A stretch of 64,000 nt of DNA, from NCBI RefSeq assembly GCF_002531935.1, contig NZ_NWSV01000007.1:210250-274249 (forward strand), read 5' to 3'. The position numbers were made by a program, and so were the translations under genes. This document shows positions 8,275-17,444 of this stretch, in pieces. This stretch comes from Rhizobium chutanense (GTDB lineage: Bacteria; Pseudomonadota; Alphaproteobacteria; Rhizobiales; Rhizobiaceae). The notes beneath the pieces are model-generated. The model did not search any database, was not told where the DNA came from, and saw only the letters and a list, made by a program, of their open reading frames with translations. The first letter of the stretch is position 1. The number at the start of each line of letters is the position of its first letter.

Positions 8275-8760
8275 ATGGTTCTATCGATGGCTCCAACGAC
8301 TTACACGACTGACCTCAAGGGTTTCGACGAATTCTCCGCGCGCGAACTCTACGACCTCCTGAGAATGCGCGTCGACGTCTTCGTCGTCGAGCAGAATTGC
8401 CCCTATCCGGAACTCGACGGTAAGGACGTCGATGCCCTGCATCTCAGGCTGCTGGATGGCGGCGAACTGCTCGCCTCCGTACGGCTGCTGAAGCCCCACA
8501 ATGCACGGGATCCGTCAAAGATTGGCCGCGTCGTCGTCTCGCCCGCCCATCGCGGAAAGCGCCTGGGCGATGCATTGATGCGCGAAGCGATCACCGCCTG
8601 CGAGCGGCTTTATCCGGCCAACCCGATCGCCTTGTCGGCGCAGGCCCATCTTCGCCGTTTCTACGAAGCCTTTGGCTTTATCGGCACGTCGCAGGAATAT
8701 CTGGAAGACGGCATTCCCCATATCGATATGATCAGACAGCCGCTGACTCAGCCGGCATGA
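8275..8760 (+). CDS. ElaA-type GNAT N-acetyltransferase
   Basis: A 161-residue GNAT acetyltransferase. It opens with ELYDLLRMRVDVFVVEQNCPYPELDGKD, the hallmark of the ElaA subgroup, followed by the acetyl-CoA-binding stretch RVVVSPAHRGKRLGDALM and the C-terminal ALSAQAHLRRFYEAFGF. Substrates of ElaA proteins are poorly known. The start is uncertain: ATG 8275 has a GAGGG site about 10 nt upstream, ATG 8287 is four codons later, and the frame is open to 8203. Its TGA overlaps the GAGGA ribosome site of the next gene, so the two are probably co-transcribed. Confidence 0.85.
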   Translation: MVLSMAPTTYTTDLKGFDEFSARELYDLLRMRVDVFVVEQNCPYPELDGKDVDALHLRLLDGGELLASVRLLKPHNARDPSKIGRVVVSPAHRGKRLGDALMREAITACERLYPANPIALSAQAHLRRFYEAFGFIGTSQEYLEDGIPHIDMIRQPLTQPA

Positions 8761-8770
8761 GGATATCGCC

Positions 8771-9238
8771 ATGATCTATGTCGACGCCGATGCCTGCCCG
8801 GTGAAGCCGGAAATTCTCAAGGTTGCCGAACGCCACGGCCTCGAAGTCACCTTCGTCGCCAATTCCGGACTGCGCCCTTCCCGCGATCCGATGATCCACA
8901 ACGTCATCGTCTCCAACGCCTTCGACGCCGCCGACAACTGGATCGCCGAGCGCGCCGGCGCCGGCGATGTCGTCGTCACCGCCGACGTACCGCTCGCCGT
9001 GCGCTGCGTCGCGACCGGCGCCTTCGTCAGCGGCCCCACGGGACGCGTCTTCGACGAAACCAATATCGGTATGGCAAGCGCCATGCGCGATCTCGGCGCG
9101 CATTTGCGTGAAACCGGCGAGAGCAAGGGCTACAACGCCGCCTTCAGCCCGAAAGACCGCTCACGCTTCCTCGAAACCTTCGATCGGCTCTGCCGCCGCG
9201 CCAAGAGTCTTTCCGGAGACGCCGGCAGGCAGGCATGA
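8771..9238 (+). CDS. YaiI/YqxD (DUF188) family protein
   Basis: A 155-residue protein of the YaiI/YqxD family, recognised from its start IYVDADACPVKPEI, the middle DVVVTADVPLAVRC, and RVFDETNIGMASAMRDLG. The conserved acidic residues near the N-terminus (VDADACP) and TADVPLA resemble a PIN-like nuclease active site, but a biochemical role is not established for the family. GAGGATATCGCC precedes the ATG, and the gene starts 10 nt after the GNAT stop, suggesting a two-gene operon. Confidence 0.92.
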   Translation: MIYVDADACPVKPEILKVAERHGLEVTFVANSGLRPSRDPMIHNVIVSNAFDAADNWIAERAGAGDVVVTADVPLAVRCVATGAFVSGPTGRVFDETNIGMASAMRDLGAHLRETGESKGYNAAFSPKDRSRFLETFDRLCRRAKSLSGDAGRQA

Positions 9239-9244
9239 AACGGG

Positions 9245-9263
9245 TGGCATGGCAGCCATGCCA
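9245..9263 (+). terminator. Hairpin after DUF188 gene
   Basis: TGGCATGG-CAG-CCATGCCA is a perfect 8-bp stem with a 3-nt loop, 6 nt after the stop. It lacks a T-tract, so termination may be weak or Rho-assisted. Confidence 0.45.
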
Positions 9264-9272
9264 ATTCCTGCC

Positions 9273-9301
9273 TTGAACGGAGCCGTTGCCTCACGCATAT
9301 A
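9273..9301 (+). promoter_or_regulatory. Promoter of sugE riboswitch transcript
   Basis: TTGAAC (9273-9278), a 17-bp spacer and CATATA (9296-9301) form a good sigma-70 promoter. The expected start near 9308 falls directly in front of the first riboswitch hairpin, which strengthens both calls. Confidence 0.65.
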
Positions 9302-9309
9302 GACCTTAA

Positions 9310-9361
9310 CGCAGACGACTGCGGCATCCTCTGGATGCAACCGTCGCGGGGACGGCCTCGC
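9310..9361 (+). ncRNA. Guanidine-II (mini-ykkC) riboswitch
   Basis: Two consecutive hairpins each present the ACGR tetraloop that defines the guanidine-II class. The first is CGCAG-ACGA-CTGCG (9310-9323), a perfect 5-bp stem. The second is GCGGGG-ACGG-CCTCGC (9346-9361), a 6-bp stem with one G-U pair. The second hairpin ends 10 nt before the AGGAGA ribosome site of sugE, so the switch likely controls translation. By known biology guanidinium binds the two loops, which pair, and turns on the guanidinium exporter. Confidence 0.9.
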
Positions 9362-9381
9362 TCTTGAACAAGGAGAGTCGC

Positions 9382-9699
9382 ATGGCCTGGTTTCTGCTTT
9401 TTCTCGCTGGTCTTTTCGAATGTGGCTGGGCAATCGGCCTTAAATACACCGAGGGTTTCACCCGGCCGTTGCCAACAGCGCTGACCGTCATATCGATGGT
9501 GGTCAGCATCGTGCTGCTCGGCCTGGCCGTGAAGCATCTGCCGATCGGCACCGCCTATGCCGTCTGGACCGGCATAGGCACGGTCGGCACCGTGCTGCTT
9601 GGCATCTGGCTGCTAGGCGATGCGGCAAGTGTCTCCCGCCTTGCCTGCATCATGCTGATCGTCGGCGGCATCGCCGGTCTCAAGCTCACCGCCTGAATA
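9382..9699 (+). CDS. sugE: SMR-family guanidinium exporter SugE/Gdx
   Basis: A 105-residue small multidrug resistance protein with four membrane helices. It starts MAWFLLFLAGLFECGWAIGLKYTEGF, with the essential membrane Glu in LFECGWA and the family phrase GTAYAVWTGIGTVG. Proteins with this GLF-E-GWA pattern are the SugE/Gdx subtype, which exports guanidinium, and not the EmrE drug-export subtype; the upstream guanidine-II riboswitch agrees. AGGAGA lies 5 nt before the ATG; an upstream TTG (9364) is less likely. The coding end includes the TGA, and a strong hairpin follows. Last-base placement of the stop could differ by one codon. Confidence 0.93.
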
Positions 9700-9706
9700 G
9701 GCAAAC

Positions 9707-9734
9707 GCTGCGGGGCATCGCAATGCCCCGCAGC
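9707..9734. terminator. Bidirectional terminator between sugE and doxX
   Basis: GCTGCGGGGCAT-CGCA-ATGCCCCGCAGC is a perfect 12-bp stem with a 4-nt loop between convergent genes. T-tracts are absent on both sides. Confidence 0.65.
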
Positions 9735-9744
9735 CTATGTCGGC

Positions 9745-10134
9745 TCAGGCCTTGCGGTTATCGATCGATAAAGCGCCGGGACCGGAGAAGAACAGGTAGA
9801 GGAAGACGAAGCAGAACAGGATCGCGGCATCGCCCTGGTTCATGGCCGGGAAGAAGCTTTTCGGGGCATGCGCCATGAAATAGGCGACCGCCATCTCGCC
9901 GGCAAGCAGGAAGGCGACAGGGCGGGTCAACAGGCCGACGAGAATGAGGATGCCGCCGACAAGCTCAAGAAGAGCCGCAAACAGCATCAGCGGCGGCAAC
10001 GGGCCGTCCATCTGCGCAGCCGGGAAAGCGAACAGCTTCATCGTGCCGTGTTCGATGAACAGCAGCGCGGTGATGATTCTGAGAGCGGCCAACCCATAGG
10101 GGCGATAGGCGGAAAGACGCTCGAAACTTGACAT
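9745..10134 (-). CDS. DoxX-family membrane protein
   Basis: A 129-residue protein with four hydrophobic segments. LAALRIITALLFIEHGTMKLFAF, LELVGGILILVGLLTRPVA and PKSFFPAMNQGDAAILFCF are characteristic of the DoxX/YphA group. Family members are inner-membrane proteins linked in some bacteria to oxidative stress or thiol redox partners; the role here is unknown. GGAGAGG lies 5 nt before the ATG. It is a single gene, convergent with sugE and upstream of the pccB operon end. Confidence 0.9.
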   Translation of the reverse strand: MSSFERLSAYRPYGLAALRIITALLFIEHGTMKLFAFPAAQMDGPLPPLMLFAALLELVGGILILVGLLTRPVAFLLAGEMAVAYFMAHAPKSFFPAMNQGDAAILFCFVFLYLFFSGPGALSIDNRKA

Positions 10135-10273
10135 TAAACCTCTCCATTTAAAACAATACGGCCGAGCGTTAGCCTGTCATCGATACGGATTGAACACACG
10201 GATTGCTGACAGCCGTTCACTTTTTCGACAGCAGCTAAACACGTGAGCAGGCGGTTTTATTCGCCCGCAAATG

Positions 10274-11806
<1,533 letters not shown>

Positions 11807-11856
11807 GCGGGTCTCCCTCGCCGCTACAGGCGGCAATCCGGCAGTAGATTTTTGTG

Positions 11857-12315
11857 CTAGCGCCCGCGCCCGCTAAGCGAGAATACCGAGCGTATTCTTG
11901 CTGCAACGTCCTCGGCCAATATCTGGTCGGCGAGCTTGGGGTCGGCGGCGATGCTGGTCACGTCGAAGGCGCTGACGGCGATGACCGAGCCGTCCTCGAC
12001 CGAGGCAGCGTCGATGCTGATCTTGGCGACATTGCGGTCCTTCTGGAAGCCGAGGCCTTTTTCGATGGACACCACGCGGATCGTCAGCACCACCCGCGGC
12101 AGCACGGTATTGCGGGTGGTGACGTTGATCGCGGCGTTGACGCGGTCGTTGATGCCGGACAGCAACTCGGCCGGCATGTTCGGGCCGGAGAGGACGACGG
12201 CGCTGCGCACGTCGTACATCGGTGCCTCTGGTTTTTCGGCCGAGAGGCTGGCGCAGGCCGTGAGCGCGACACAAAAGAGTGTGGCCCGGCAAAAACACGA
12301 CCTCAGCCAATTCAT
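11857..12315 (-). CDS. Conserved lipoprotein of unknown function
   Basis: A 152-residue protein with a lipoprotein signal: a basic start, hydrophobic [11 protein letters not shown] with the lipobox LTAC and acylation Cys at about residue 21. The mature part is a single alpha/beta-looking domain ([25 protein letters not shown]) with no motif I can name. It resembles small rhizobial outer-membrane or periplasmic lipoproteins of unknown role. AGGATTTTGTA precedes the ATG. It lies 50 bp upstream of pccB on the same strand, so the two may share a transcript. Confidence 0.75.
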   Translation of the reverse strand: MNWLRSCFCRATLFCVALTACASLSAEKPEAPMYDVRSAVVLSGPNMPAELLSGINDRVNAAINVTTRNTVLPRVVLTIRVVSIEKGLGFQKDRNVAKISIDAASVEDGSVIAVSAFDVTSIAADPKLADQILAEDVAARIRSVFSLSGRGR

Positions 12316-12381
12316 TACAAAATCCTGCCCGCCCCATTGGAGTCGCAGATTTCGTCATAATGTCCGGGAAAGCAATATGTT

Positions 12382-13167
12382 TCAGGCGGTTAGGGCGAAA
12401 AAAACATCTGTCGCCGCCTTGAACTCGGCAAAGCGCTTGGCGCGGCGCTCCTCGGCCTCTTCGTCATTGCCCCAATGCTCGATCGTCCAGTCTTCATCGA
12501 GATGGGCAAGCGACCAGACCTCCTCCATCGTCAGCCGACCGCAGGCGAAGGCGAGTGCCAGGATCGCCGAACCTGTCAGCGTGGTGACGGTGTGGAGTGC
12601 TGCTAGCGCCATCGGGCTGTCAAATCTGGCGAGCGTGACGGCGAAGGCGGCCGTCGCCTCACGCGGCTGCTCTTGAGGCATCACGCCTTCGATGAGGATG
12701 AAGCGGGCGCCGAGATCGTTCGCCGCCCAGTCGACCACGGGATCCCAGCGCTCGGTCTGGCGCGCGACCAGCAGTTCCGGCCCATCGGCGCGGTAGCAGA
12801 TGAGGTCGCTGGAGGAAAAGCGCAGGATATCCTCGAGGATCGCCTGCTTATTGGCGGTCACGCCGTCGAGTGCCGTATTGACGAGCCGCGTCACCGGCAT
12901 GGTGATGGGATTGATCTCTTCGCCCTGCGCCTGCCATTCGGCGGCGACAAGCCGCGCCAGCGCCTCCGTGGGAACGGCGAGAACCTGCCGTGCCGGCGTG
13001 CGTACCGTCTTGCCGTCGAGCGTAACCGCAAAACTGCCCTCGTGCTCGGCAACGGCGACATCGGCATAGAAGCGCTTCGGCAGCGGCTTGTTCATCTGGA
13101 TCTGCGCCCGGCGGATGGGATCGGGATGGCTCAGGCCCTCGGAAAGATCGTTCAGCAGATCGCGCAT
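12382..13167 (-). CDS. ATP12-family F1-ATPase assembly chaperone
   Basis: A 261-residue protein of the ATP12 family. In mitochondria ATP12 binds the F1 alpha subunit during ATP synthase assembly, and alphaproteobacteria carry the ancestral form. Family phrases are PKRFYADVAVAEHEGSFAV, LDGKTVRTPARQVLAVPT, EWQAQGEEINP, MPVTRLVNTALDGV and SSSDLICYRADGPELLV. No signal peptide, so it is cytoplasmic. GAGGTGAGCCC precedes the ATG. It starts 9 nt after the HAD phosphatase stop and is the last gene of the crcB-rluC-HAD-ATP12 run. Confidence 0.93.
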   Translation of the reverse strand: MRDLLNDLSEGLSHPDPIRRAQIQMNKPLPKRFYADVAVAEHEGSFAVTLDGKTVRTPARQVLAVPTEALARLVAAEWQAQGEEINPITMPVTRLVNTALDGVTANKQAILEDILRFSSSDLICYRADGPELLVARQTERWDPVVDWAANDLGARFILIEGVMPQEQPREATAAFAVTLARFDSPMALAALHTVTTLTGSAILALAFACGRLTMEEVWSLAHLDEDWTIEHWGNDEEAEERRAKRFAEFKAATDVFFALTA

Positions 13168-13176
13168 GGGCTCACC

Positions 13177-13830
13177 TCAGGAAAAATGGCGCAATATCTC
13201 GTTCGGATGGTAGGCGATCGCATCGGCGCCGTTGGCGATCAGCTCATCCACGCTGGCATAACCCCAGGCAACACCGATCGCTTTTGCGCCGGCAGCCTTT
13301 GCCATCTGCATATCGTAAACCGCATCGCCGATGACAATGGTGTCGCCGGCATTCATGCCGGTTTCGTCACAGCATTCCGTCACCATGGCCGGATGCGGCT
13401 TGGACGGGCAGTCGTCGGCGGTGCGCGCCACGATGAAAGATCGGTCGAAGCCGTGCGTCTCCATCACGAGGTTCAGCCCGCGCCTGGATTTGCCTGTCAC
13501 CGCGCCGATCATGAGATCCTCGCGCCCGCTGATTGCGTCGATCATCTCGCGAATGCCGGGAAACAGCGGCTCCCGGTAGTCGAGATCCTGACGGACGACC
13601 GAGAACAGCGATTTGTAGTGCGCCGTCATGTCGATGTCGTCCTGCTCGACATGCGGCCTGCCTTGCATGCGGGCGATCGCAATATCGAGGGACAGGCCGA
13701 TAATGGCCTTGGTATCCTCGAATCGCGGTTCCGGCTTGCCGAATTTCTCGAAGGTGCGGCGCATGGTTTCGTGGATCAGGCCGGCGCTGTCGACCAGCGT
13801 GCCGTCGCAATCGAAAAGCGCAAGTTTCAT
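13177..13830 (-). CDS. HAD-superfamily hydrolase, phosphoglycolate-phosphatase-like
   Basis: A 217-residue HAD phosphatase. Motif I is LFDCDGTLVDS (nucleophile and acid Asp), motif II the Thr in AVTGKSRRGL, motif III the Lys in SKPHPAM, and motif IV the acidic GDAVYDMQMAKAAGA. The helical cap between residues 15 and 85 puts it in the Gph/CbbY subgroup, which dephosphorylates small sugar or carboxylic phosphates. The exact substrate cannot be told. Its start overlaps the stop of the pseudouridine synthase gene by four bases (ATGA), showing translational coupling. Confidence 0.92.
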   Translation of the reverse strand: MKLALFDCDGTLVDSAGLIHETMRRTFEKFGKPEPRFEDTKAIIGLSLDIAIARMQGRPHVEQDDIDMTAHYKSLFSVVRQDLDYREPLFPGIREMIDAISGREDLMIGAVTGKSRRGLNLVMETHGFDRSFIVARTADDCPSKPHPAMVTECCDETGMNAGDTIVIGDAVYDMQMAKAAGAKAIGVAWGYASVDELIANGADAIAYHPNEILRHFS

Positions 13831-14819
13831 TCGTCGTCCCTTTCAGCGCCGGCAAGGTCGAGGCCGAGAAGATTCCAGGTCTGCACCATATGTGCCGGCA
13901 GCGGCGCGCTGACGCGCAACCGCCCACCGGAGGGGTGCGGGATGTCGATGTGACGCGCGTGCAGATGCAGCTTCTTCTGGACGCCGCCCGGAAAATCCCA
14001 ATTCGGATCATCGTCGAAATATTTCGGATCGCCGATGATGGGATGGCCGATATGCAGGGCATGGACGCGCAACTGGTGGGTACGGCCGGTATAGGGCTCC
14101 ATCTCCAGCCATGCGAGGTTCTGTGCCGCCGTCTCCACCACGCGATAGAAGGAAATCGCATGGTCGGCGCCGTCCTCGCCGTGTTTGGCGATGCGCATGC
14201 GGTCGCCATCGGCCGTCGGTTCCTTGACGAGCCAGGTCGAAATCTTGTCCTCGTGCTTGCGCGGCACGCCCTTGACCAGCGCCCAGTAGGTCTTCTTGGT
14301 GTCGCGCTCGCGGAAGGCCGCCGTCAGCTTCTGTGCGGCGCCGCGCGTGCGGGCGATGACGAGAACACCTGACGTGTCGCGGTCGAGGCGGTGAACGAGC
14401 CGTGGCTTTTCGCCCTTCGGGCTGGTCCAGGCTTCGAGCATCTGGTCGATATGCCGGGCGACGCCGGAGCCGCCCTGCACGGCAATGCCCGGCGGCTTGT
14501 TGAGCACGATGACCTTGTCATCCTCATGCAGCACCATGCGCGACAATAGTTCGAAATCGGACGAATGCTTGAGATCCCTGCCGGCGATCGGTCCGGATTT
14601 GACCTTGGCATCGACATCCAGCGGCGGCACCCGCACCGTCTGCCCGGGCTGCACGCGCGCATCCGATTTGACCCGTCCGCCGTCGACGCGCACCTGGCCG
14701 GAGCGCAACAGCTTCTGCAGCGGGCCGAAACCGAGCCCTGGAAAATGCACCTTGAACCAGCGATCGAGCCGCATGCCGGCTTCGTCGGGTTCCACCTTGA
14801 TATGTTCTATGCCAGCCAT
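13827..14819 (-). CDS. RluC/RluD-type pseudouridine synthase
   Basis: A 330-residue RNA pseudouridine synthase. An S4 RNA-binding domain occupies residues about 15-70 (MRLDRWFKVHFPGL...LLRSGQVRVDG). The RluA-type catalytic domain follows, with NKPPGIAVQGG and the catalytic Asp146 in VHRLDRDTSG, then EPYTGRTHQLRVH and IGDPKYF. The S4-plus-RluA layout and length fit RluC or RluD, which modify 23S rRNA; which one cannot be decided by eye. It overlaps the HAD gene by ATGA and follows crcB by 88 bp. Confidence 0.93.
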   Translation of the reverse strand: MAGIEHIKVEPDEAGMRLDRWFKVHFPGLGFGPLQKLLRSGQVRVDGGRVKSDARVQPGQTVRVPPLDVDAKVKSGPIAGRDLKHSSDFELLSRMVLHEDDKVIVLNKPPGIAVQGGSGVARHIDQMLEAWTSPKGEKPRLVHRLDRDTSGVLVIARTRGAAQKLTAAFRERDTKKTYWALVKGVPRKHEDKISTWLVKEPTADGDRMRIAKHGEDGADHAISFYRVVETAAQNLAWLEMEPYTGRTHQLRVHALHIGHPIIGDPKYFDDDPNWDFPGGVQKKLHLHARHIDIPHPSGGRLRVSAPLPAHMVQTWNLLGLDLAGAERDDE

Positions 14820-14907
14820 AAAAAATCTTTCGGAAATTGCAGCGCGGGCCGAGCCGGCGTTCTTGCCGCAGCCTTTAGAGCATTTTCACGCAAAACGGAA
14901 ACCGGAA

Positions 14908-15285
14908 TCAGGCAAAAGCGCGGATGACGGCAAGCCCGGCAATAACAGCCGCCATCGAAAGCCCGACGCTGGCAGCGATATAGACACCGCCGGCCACGGC
15001 CTCGCCGCGCTCGAACAGCGAGATCGCATCCAGCGAGAAGGCCGAGAAGGTGGTGAAACCGCCAAGGAAGCCGGTGATCAGCAACAGGCGCAGTTCCACC
15101 GAAGCGTTGAATTTGCGCGCAATCAGCTCGGCGAAAACACCGATGACGAAGCAGCCGACGACGTTGACGGCAAGGGTGCCCCAGGGAAAGGCCGGGCCCA
15201 TCAGCCGCAACGACCACTGGCCGACATAATATCTGAGAAGGGAACCGACAGCGCCGCCGACGGCAACGAGAAGAGCCTGGATCAT
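14908..15285 (-). CDS. crcB: Fluoride ion channel CrcB/Fluc
   Basis: A 125-residue inner-membrane protein with four helices that exports fluoride as a dual-topology dimer. The family phrases are GGAVGSLLRYYVGQW, GTLAVNVVGCFVIGVFAE and the fluoride/sodium-site segment ITGFLGGFTTFSAFSLD. Length is standard. No clear fluoride riboswitch is visible upstream, although an inverted repeat lies there. It begins the minus-strand run crcB-rluC-HAD-ATP12. The ATG directly follows CCGGCTG, without a strong ribosome site. Confidence 0.95.
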   Translation of the reverse strand: MIQALLVAVGGAVGSLLRYYVGQWSLRLMGPAFPWGTLAVNVVGCFVIGVFAELIARKFNASVELRLLLITGFLGGFTTFSAFSLDAISLFERGEAVAGGVYIAASVGLSMAAVIAGLAVIRAFA

Positions 15286-15319
15286 CAGCCGGATTTATCG
15301 CAACTCCGCCGAGATTCCA

Positions 15320-15350
15320 ATCGGGATGGAACGAATTCTTACCATCCGAT
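15320..15350. promoter_or_regulatory. Inverted repeat upstream of crcB
   Basis: On the crcB strand ATCGGATGG and CCATCC(C)GAT pair around a 12-nt loop that contains GAATTC, about 35 nt before the crcB start. It may be an operator or leader hairpin. It does not fit the fluoride riboswitch consensus well enough to name. Confidence 0.4.
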
Positions 15351-15406
15351 AAAATGCCAATGATTTTATTATGATGGCACCAAGATCATGCCGATACGCT
15401 GACGGC

Positions 15407-15673
15407 ATGACCCAGCTCCTGTCCGTATCGGCCAACACTGCTGCCATTGCCTTCGAATCGCTGAGGATTCCTCAGCGTGTGGCGACCAGCACCGCCGCAC
15501 GCGATGCGCGCCGCATTGCCGATCGGCAATTGAAGGCCGACAGCGCCGATCAGGCCGAGGAGCCCTCCAGCATCATCCAGTCGACGGAAGTCGCGCTCGA
15601 CCTGATGGCCAAAGGCAATCGCCAGCCGCAGGCCGGCCTCAAGCAAGCCTTGCAATCTTACGAAGAGGTCTGA
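15407..15673 (+). CDS. Small hypothetical protein
   Basis: An 88-residue hydrophilic protein with no signal peptide and no domain I recognise. It begins MTQLLSVSANTAAIAFESL, has an Ala/Arg/Asp-rich centre and ends AGLKQALQSYEEV. The codons show the strong G/C third-position bias of real genes here, and a convincing terminator follows, which is why I keep it. No clear ribosome site supports the ATG at 15407; an in-frame ATG at 15371 is an alternative. The opposite-strand open frame across the same DNA has poorer composition. Confidence 0.55.
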   Translation: MTQLLSVSANTAAIAFESLRIPQRVATSTAARDARRIADRQLKADSADQAEEPSSIIQSTEVALDLMAKGNRQPQAGLKQALQSYEEV

Positions 15674-15691
15674 GGCACCGCTTGAACGGCA

Positions 15692-15742
15692 AGCCCGCAA
15701 GCCCGGTTGCGACACCGCAACCACCTGCGGGCTCTTCGTCTT
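15692..15742. terminator. Strong terminator hairpin
   Basis: AGCCCGCA pairs with TGCGGGCT, and inside it GGTTGCG pairs with CGCAACC, forming a two-part stem (15692-15733) followed by CTTCGTCTT. It lies between convergent genes and may serve both. Confidence 0.75.
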
Positions 15743-15755
15743 AGGACGGCGTCGT

Positions 15756-16826
15756 TCACTTGCCCTGCGCTGACAGCACTTGCAGCACCACATCGACTTT
15801 GCCGGCTTTTTCGAAGGTCAGCGTCACCGGCACCGTATCGCCCTGCTTGAACGGCGTCTTCACCTTCTGGAACATCAGATGCAGGTTGCCGGGCTCGAGC
15901 TTGACCGTCTCGCCGGCGGCAATCGCGATGCCGTCCTTCAGCTGCCGCATCCGCATGACATTGTCCTTCGTTACCATTTCGTGGATCTGAACCTCGCCCG
16001 CTGCGGGTGATGTCACCGAGATCAGGCGGTCATCCGCCTTGCCATTGTTCTTCACTGAGAAAAAGCCGCCGCCGACCGGCTGACCGGGCAGCATCGCCTT
16101 GGCGAAACCGCCGGCGATTTCGAGATCGCCGGCCTTGACCGTGTCACCGGCCGGCGCTGCCGTCGGCATCCCCGGCATCCCCGGCATCCCCGGCATACCG
16201 CTCAGATCCATGCCGGCTTTGCCGGTCATATCCATGCCGGCTTTACCGGTCATGTCCATGCCGGCCATGTCGTCGTGATCGTGGCCATGATCTTCCCCGG
16301 CGACAACCTTCAACAGCGGCGCCGGGCTCTTGAGCCCATGCGCGTCGCCTCCCTCCGGCGCCACCTGATCCCAGGCCTGAACCGTATCGCCGCACATCTG
16401 CGTCACCGGAAAGGCGAGCGACGTGCCTGCCTCGACGCCGGAAACCTTCCCCTGGATGACAAAGGTATCGTAGAAATCGTCGGAGAGATTGCCGTTCTTC
16501 CAGCGGATTTCGATCGCGCCTTTTTTCACCTTGTCGCCGTGATTGTCGTAGGTCTTCTGGTAATCGCCCTTGATGACCTCGAGCTCCCAGCCGGCTTTCG
16601 GCTGCGGCTTGGCGAAGACGAAGCCTTCCGGCAGCTTGACCCGCACTTCCGTCGTCGCCTTGCCGTCGCAGCCGTGCGGCAGCTGCAGCGTGGCGAGAAT
16701 GGTGCTTTCCTGTGTCGCCTGCTTGTCGAGGAAGCTGACATGCGCCTCGGCACCCGAAACGGTGGCGGCGGAAAGAAGGGCGGCAAGGCCCATGGTCTTG
16801 ATGGTCTCGGTCTTGATCGTTTTCAT
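15756..16826 (-). CDS. YcnI (DUF1775)-PCuAC fusion, periplasmic copper chaperone
   Basis: A 356-residue exported protein. The signal peptide (residues 1 to about 28) should be cut before HVSFLDK, leaving a His at the mature N-terminus, the copper ligand known for YcnI domains. Residues about 29-180 are DUF1775/YcnI (KLPEGFVFAKPQPKAGWELEV). A Met/His/Asp-rich linker follows with three 8-residue MDMTGKAG-type repeats and GMP repeats. The C-terminal 120 residues are a PCuAC domain with the copper motif IHEM...MRM...LHLMF. It probably passes periplasmic copper to cytochrome oxidase assembly. GAGGAGATATCCG sets the start. Confidence 0.92.
   Translation of the reverse strand: MKTIKTETIKTMGLAALLSAATVSGAEAHVSFLDKQATQESTILATLQLPHGCDGKATTEVRVKLPEGFVFAKPQPKAGWELEVIKGDYQKTYDNHGDKVKKGAIEIRWKNGNLSDDFYDTFVIQGKVSGVEAGTSLAFPVTQMCGDTVQAWDQVAPEGGDAHGLKSPAPLLKVVAGEDHGHDHDDMAGMDMTGKAGMDMTGKAGMDLSGMPGMPGMPGMPTAAPAGDTVKAGDLEIAGGFAKAMLPGQPVGGGFFSVKNNGKADDRLISVTSPAAGEVQIHEMVTKDNVMRMRQLKDGIAIAAGETVKLEPGNLHLMFQKVKTPFKQGDTVPVTLTFEKAGKVDVVLQVLSAQGK
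16165..16266 (-). repeat. Coding tandem repeats in copper-chaperone linker
   Basis: Four 9-bp GGCATCCCC units (16165-16199) encode Gly-Met-Pro repeats, and 24-bp units at 16206-16229, 16230-16253 and a partial copy after encode MDMTGKAG repeats. Copy number could vary between strains. Confidence 0.9.
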
Positions 16827-16900
16827 CGGATATCTCCTCGCCGGCCGCGGCGCTTCTCTCAGGCGGACCGGCATGTTGCATTTGATATTGCGGAGGAAGA

Positions 16901-17281
16901 TCAGACTGGGACGGGAGGCGCGCGGGAATTCGGCCGGCTGACAGCGCTTGCGCCGGCAATTGCGGCGGTTTCGATCGGTGAATTGGTAAGCGAGGCGAGT
17001 TTGCGCTCAAGCCAGGAACCCGCATCCGGCGTCGGCAGGATGACCGAAGCCGATAGCCGGCATGCTTCGCAATTCGGCTTGAACCCGACGGTCTTGCCGC
17101 CGTCATCCTTGATCGTCACGCAAAGCGAGGCAAAGGTGCCGTCCGGCAGCATATAGGCGGCTGCATCGTAACCCTCGGAAGCGAGAGCCTGCGGCGCCTG
17201 ATGGGCAAACCCAAGCAAAAGCAGGCTCAATGCGCAAAACATGCGTAAGAAGAGCGTCGCTTTCAATTCGGTTCGCCGCAT
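16901..17281 (-). CDS. DUF2946-like exported protein
   Basis: A 126-residue protein with a hydrophobic signal segment (LFLRMFCALSLLLLGFAHQ) ending near ALA at about residue 33. The mature part has DGTFASLCVTIKDDGG and a Cys pair in PNCEACRLSASV, as in the small exported DUF2946 proteins that accompany copper genes. The adjacent YcnI-PCuAC gene, 75 bp downstream on the same strand, supports a copper link, and both probably share a transcript. The ATG at 17281 has an AAGGGGATC site; the frame is open far upstream into the gcv riboswitch region, which is not coding. The family assignment is moderate. Confidence 0.72.
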   Translation of the reverse strand: MRRTELKATLFLRMFCALSLLLLGFAHQAPQALASEGYDAAAYMLPDGTFASLCVTIKDDGGKTVGFKPNCEACRLSASVILPTPDAGSWLERKLASLTNSPIETAAIAGASAVSRPNSRAPPVPV

Positions 17282-17407
17282 GAGATCCCCTTCAACAGAA
17301 AGCCGCGATAGCCGGTTTCGCCCCCGAATGCAAAACCAGATTTGCCGCAGTTTAAGGCCTGCTTGGAATAAGACGACAAAAATTTGCTCGGTGACGACAT
17401 TTGGCGC

Positions 17408-17436
17408 TTGCCAAGTACCGCAGCCGCCGGATAATT
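17408..17436 (+). promoter_or_regulatory. Promoter of gcvTHP
   Basis: TTGCCA (17408-17413), a 17-bp spacer and ATAATT (17431-17436) form a plausible sigma-70 promoter. The start it predicts, near 17442, lies just before the glycine riboswitch. Confidence 0.6.
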
Positions 17437-17444
17437 GCGCCAAC

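Noticed and set aside
15286..15400. Fluoride riboswitch before crcB
   Set aside because: The conserved GG-GATGG pseudoknot pattern could not be convincingly placed, although an inverted repeat is present.
15386..15793. 135-codon minus-strand frame
   Set aside because: It crosses the terminator and runs antisense to the better-supported small plus-strand gene.
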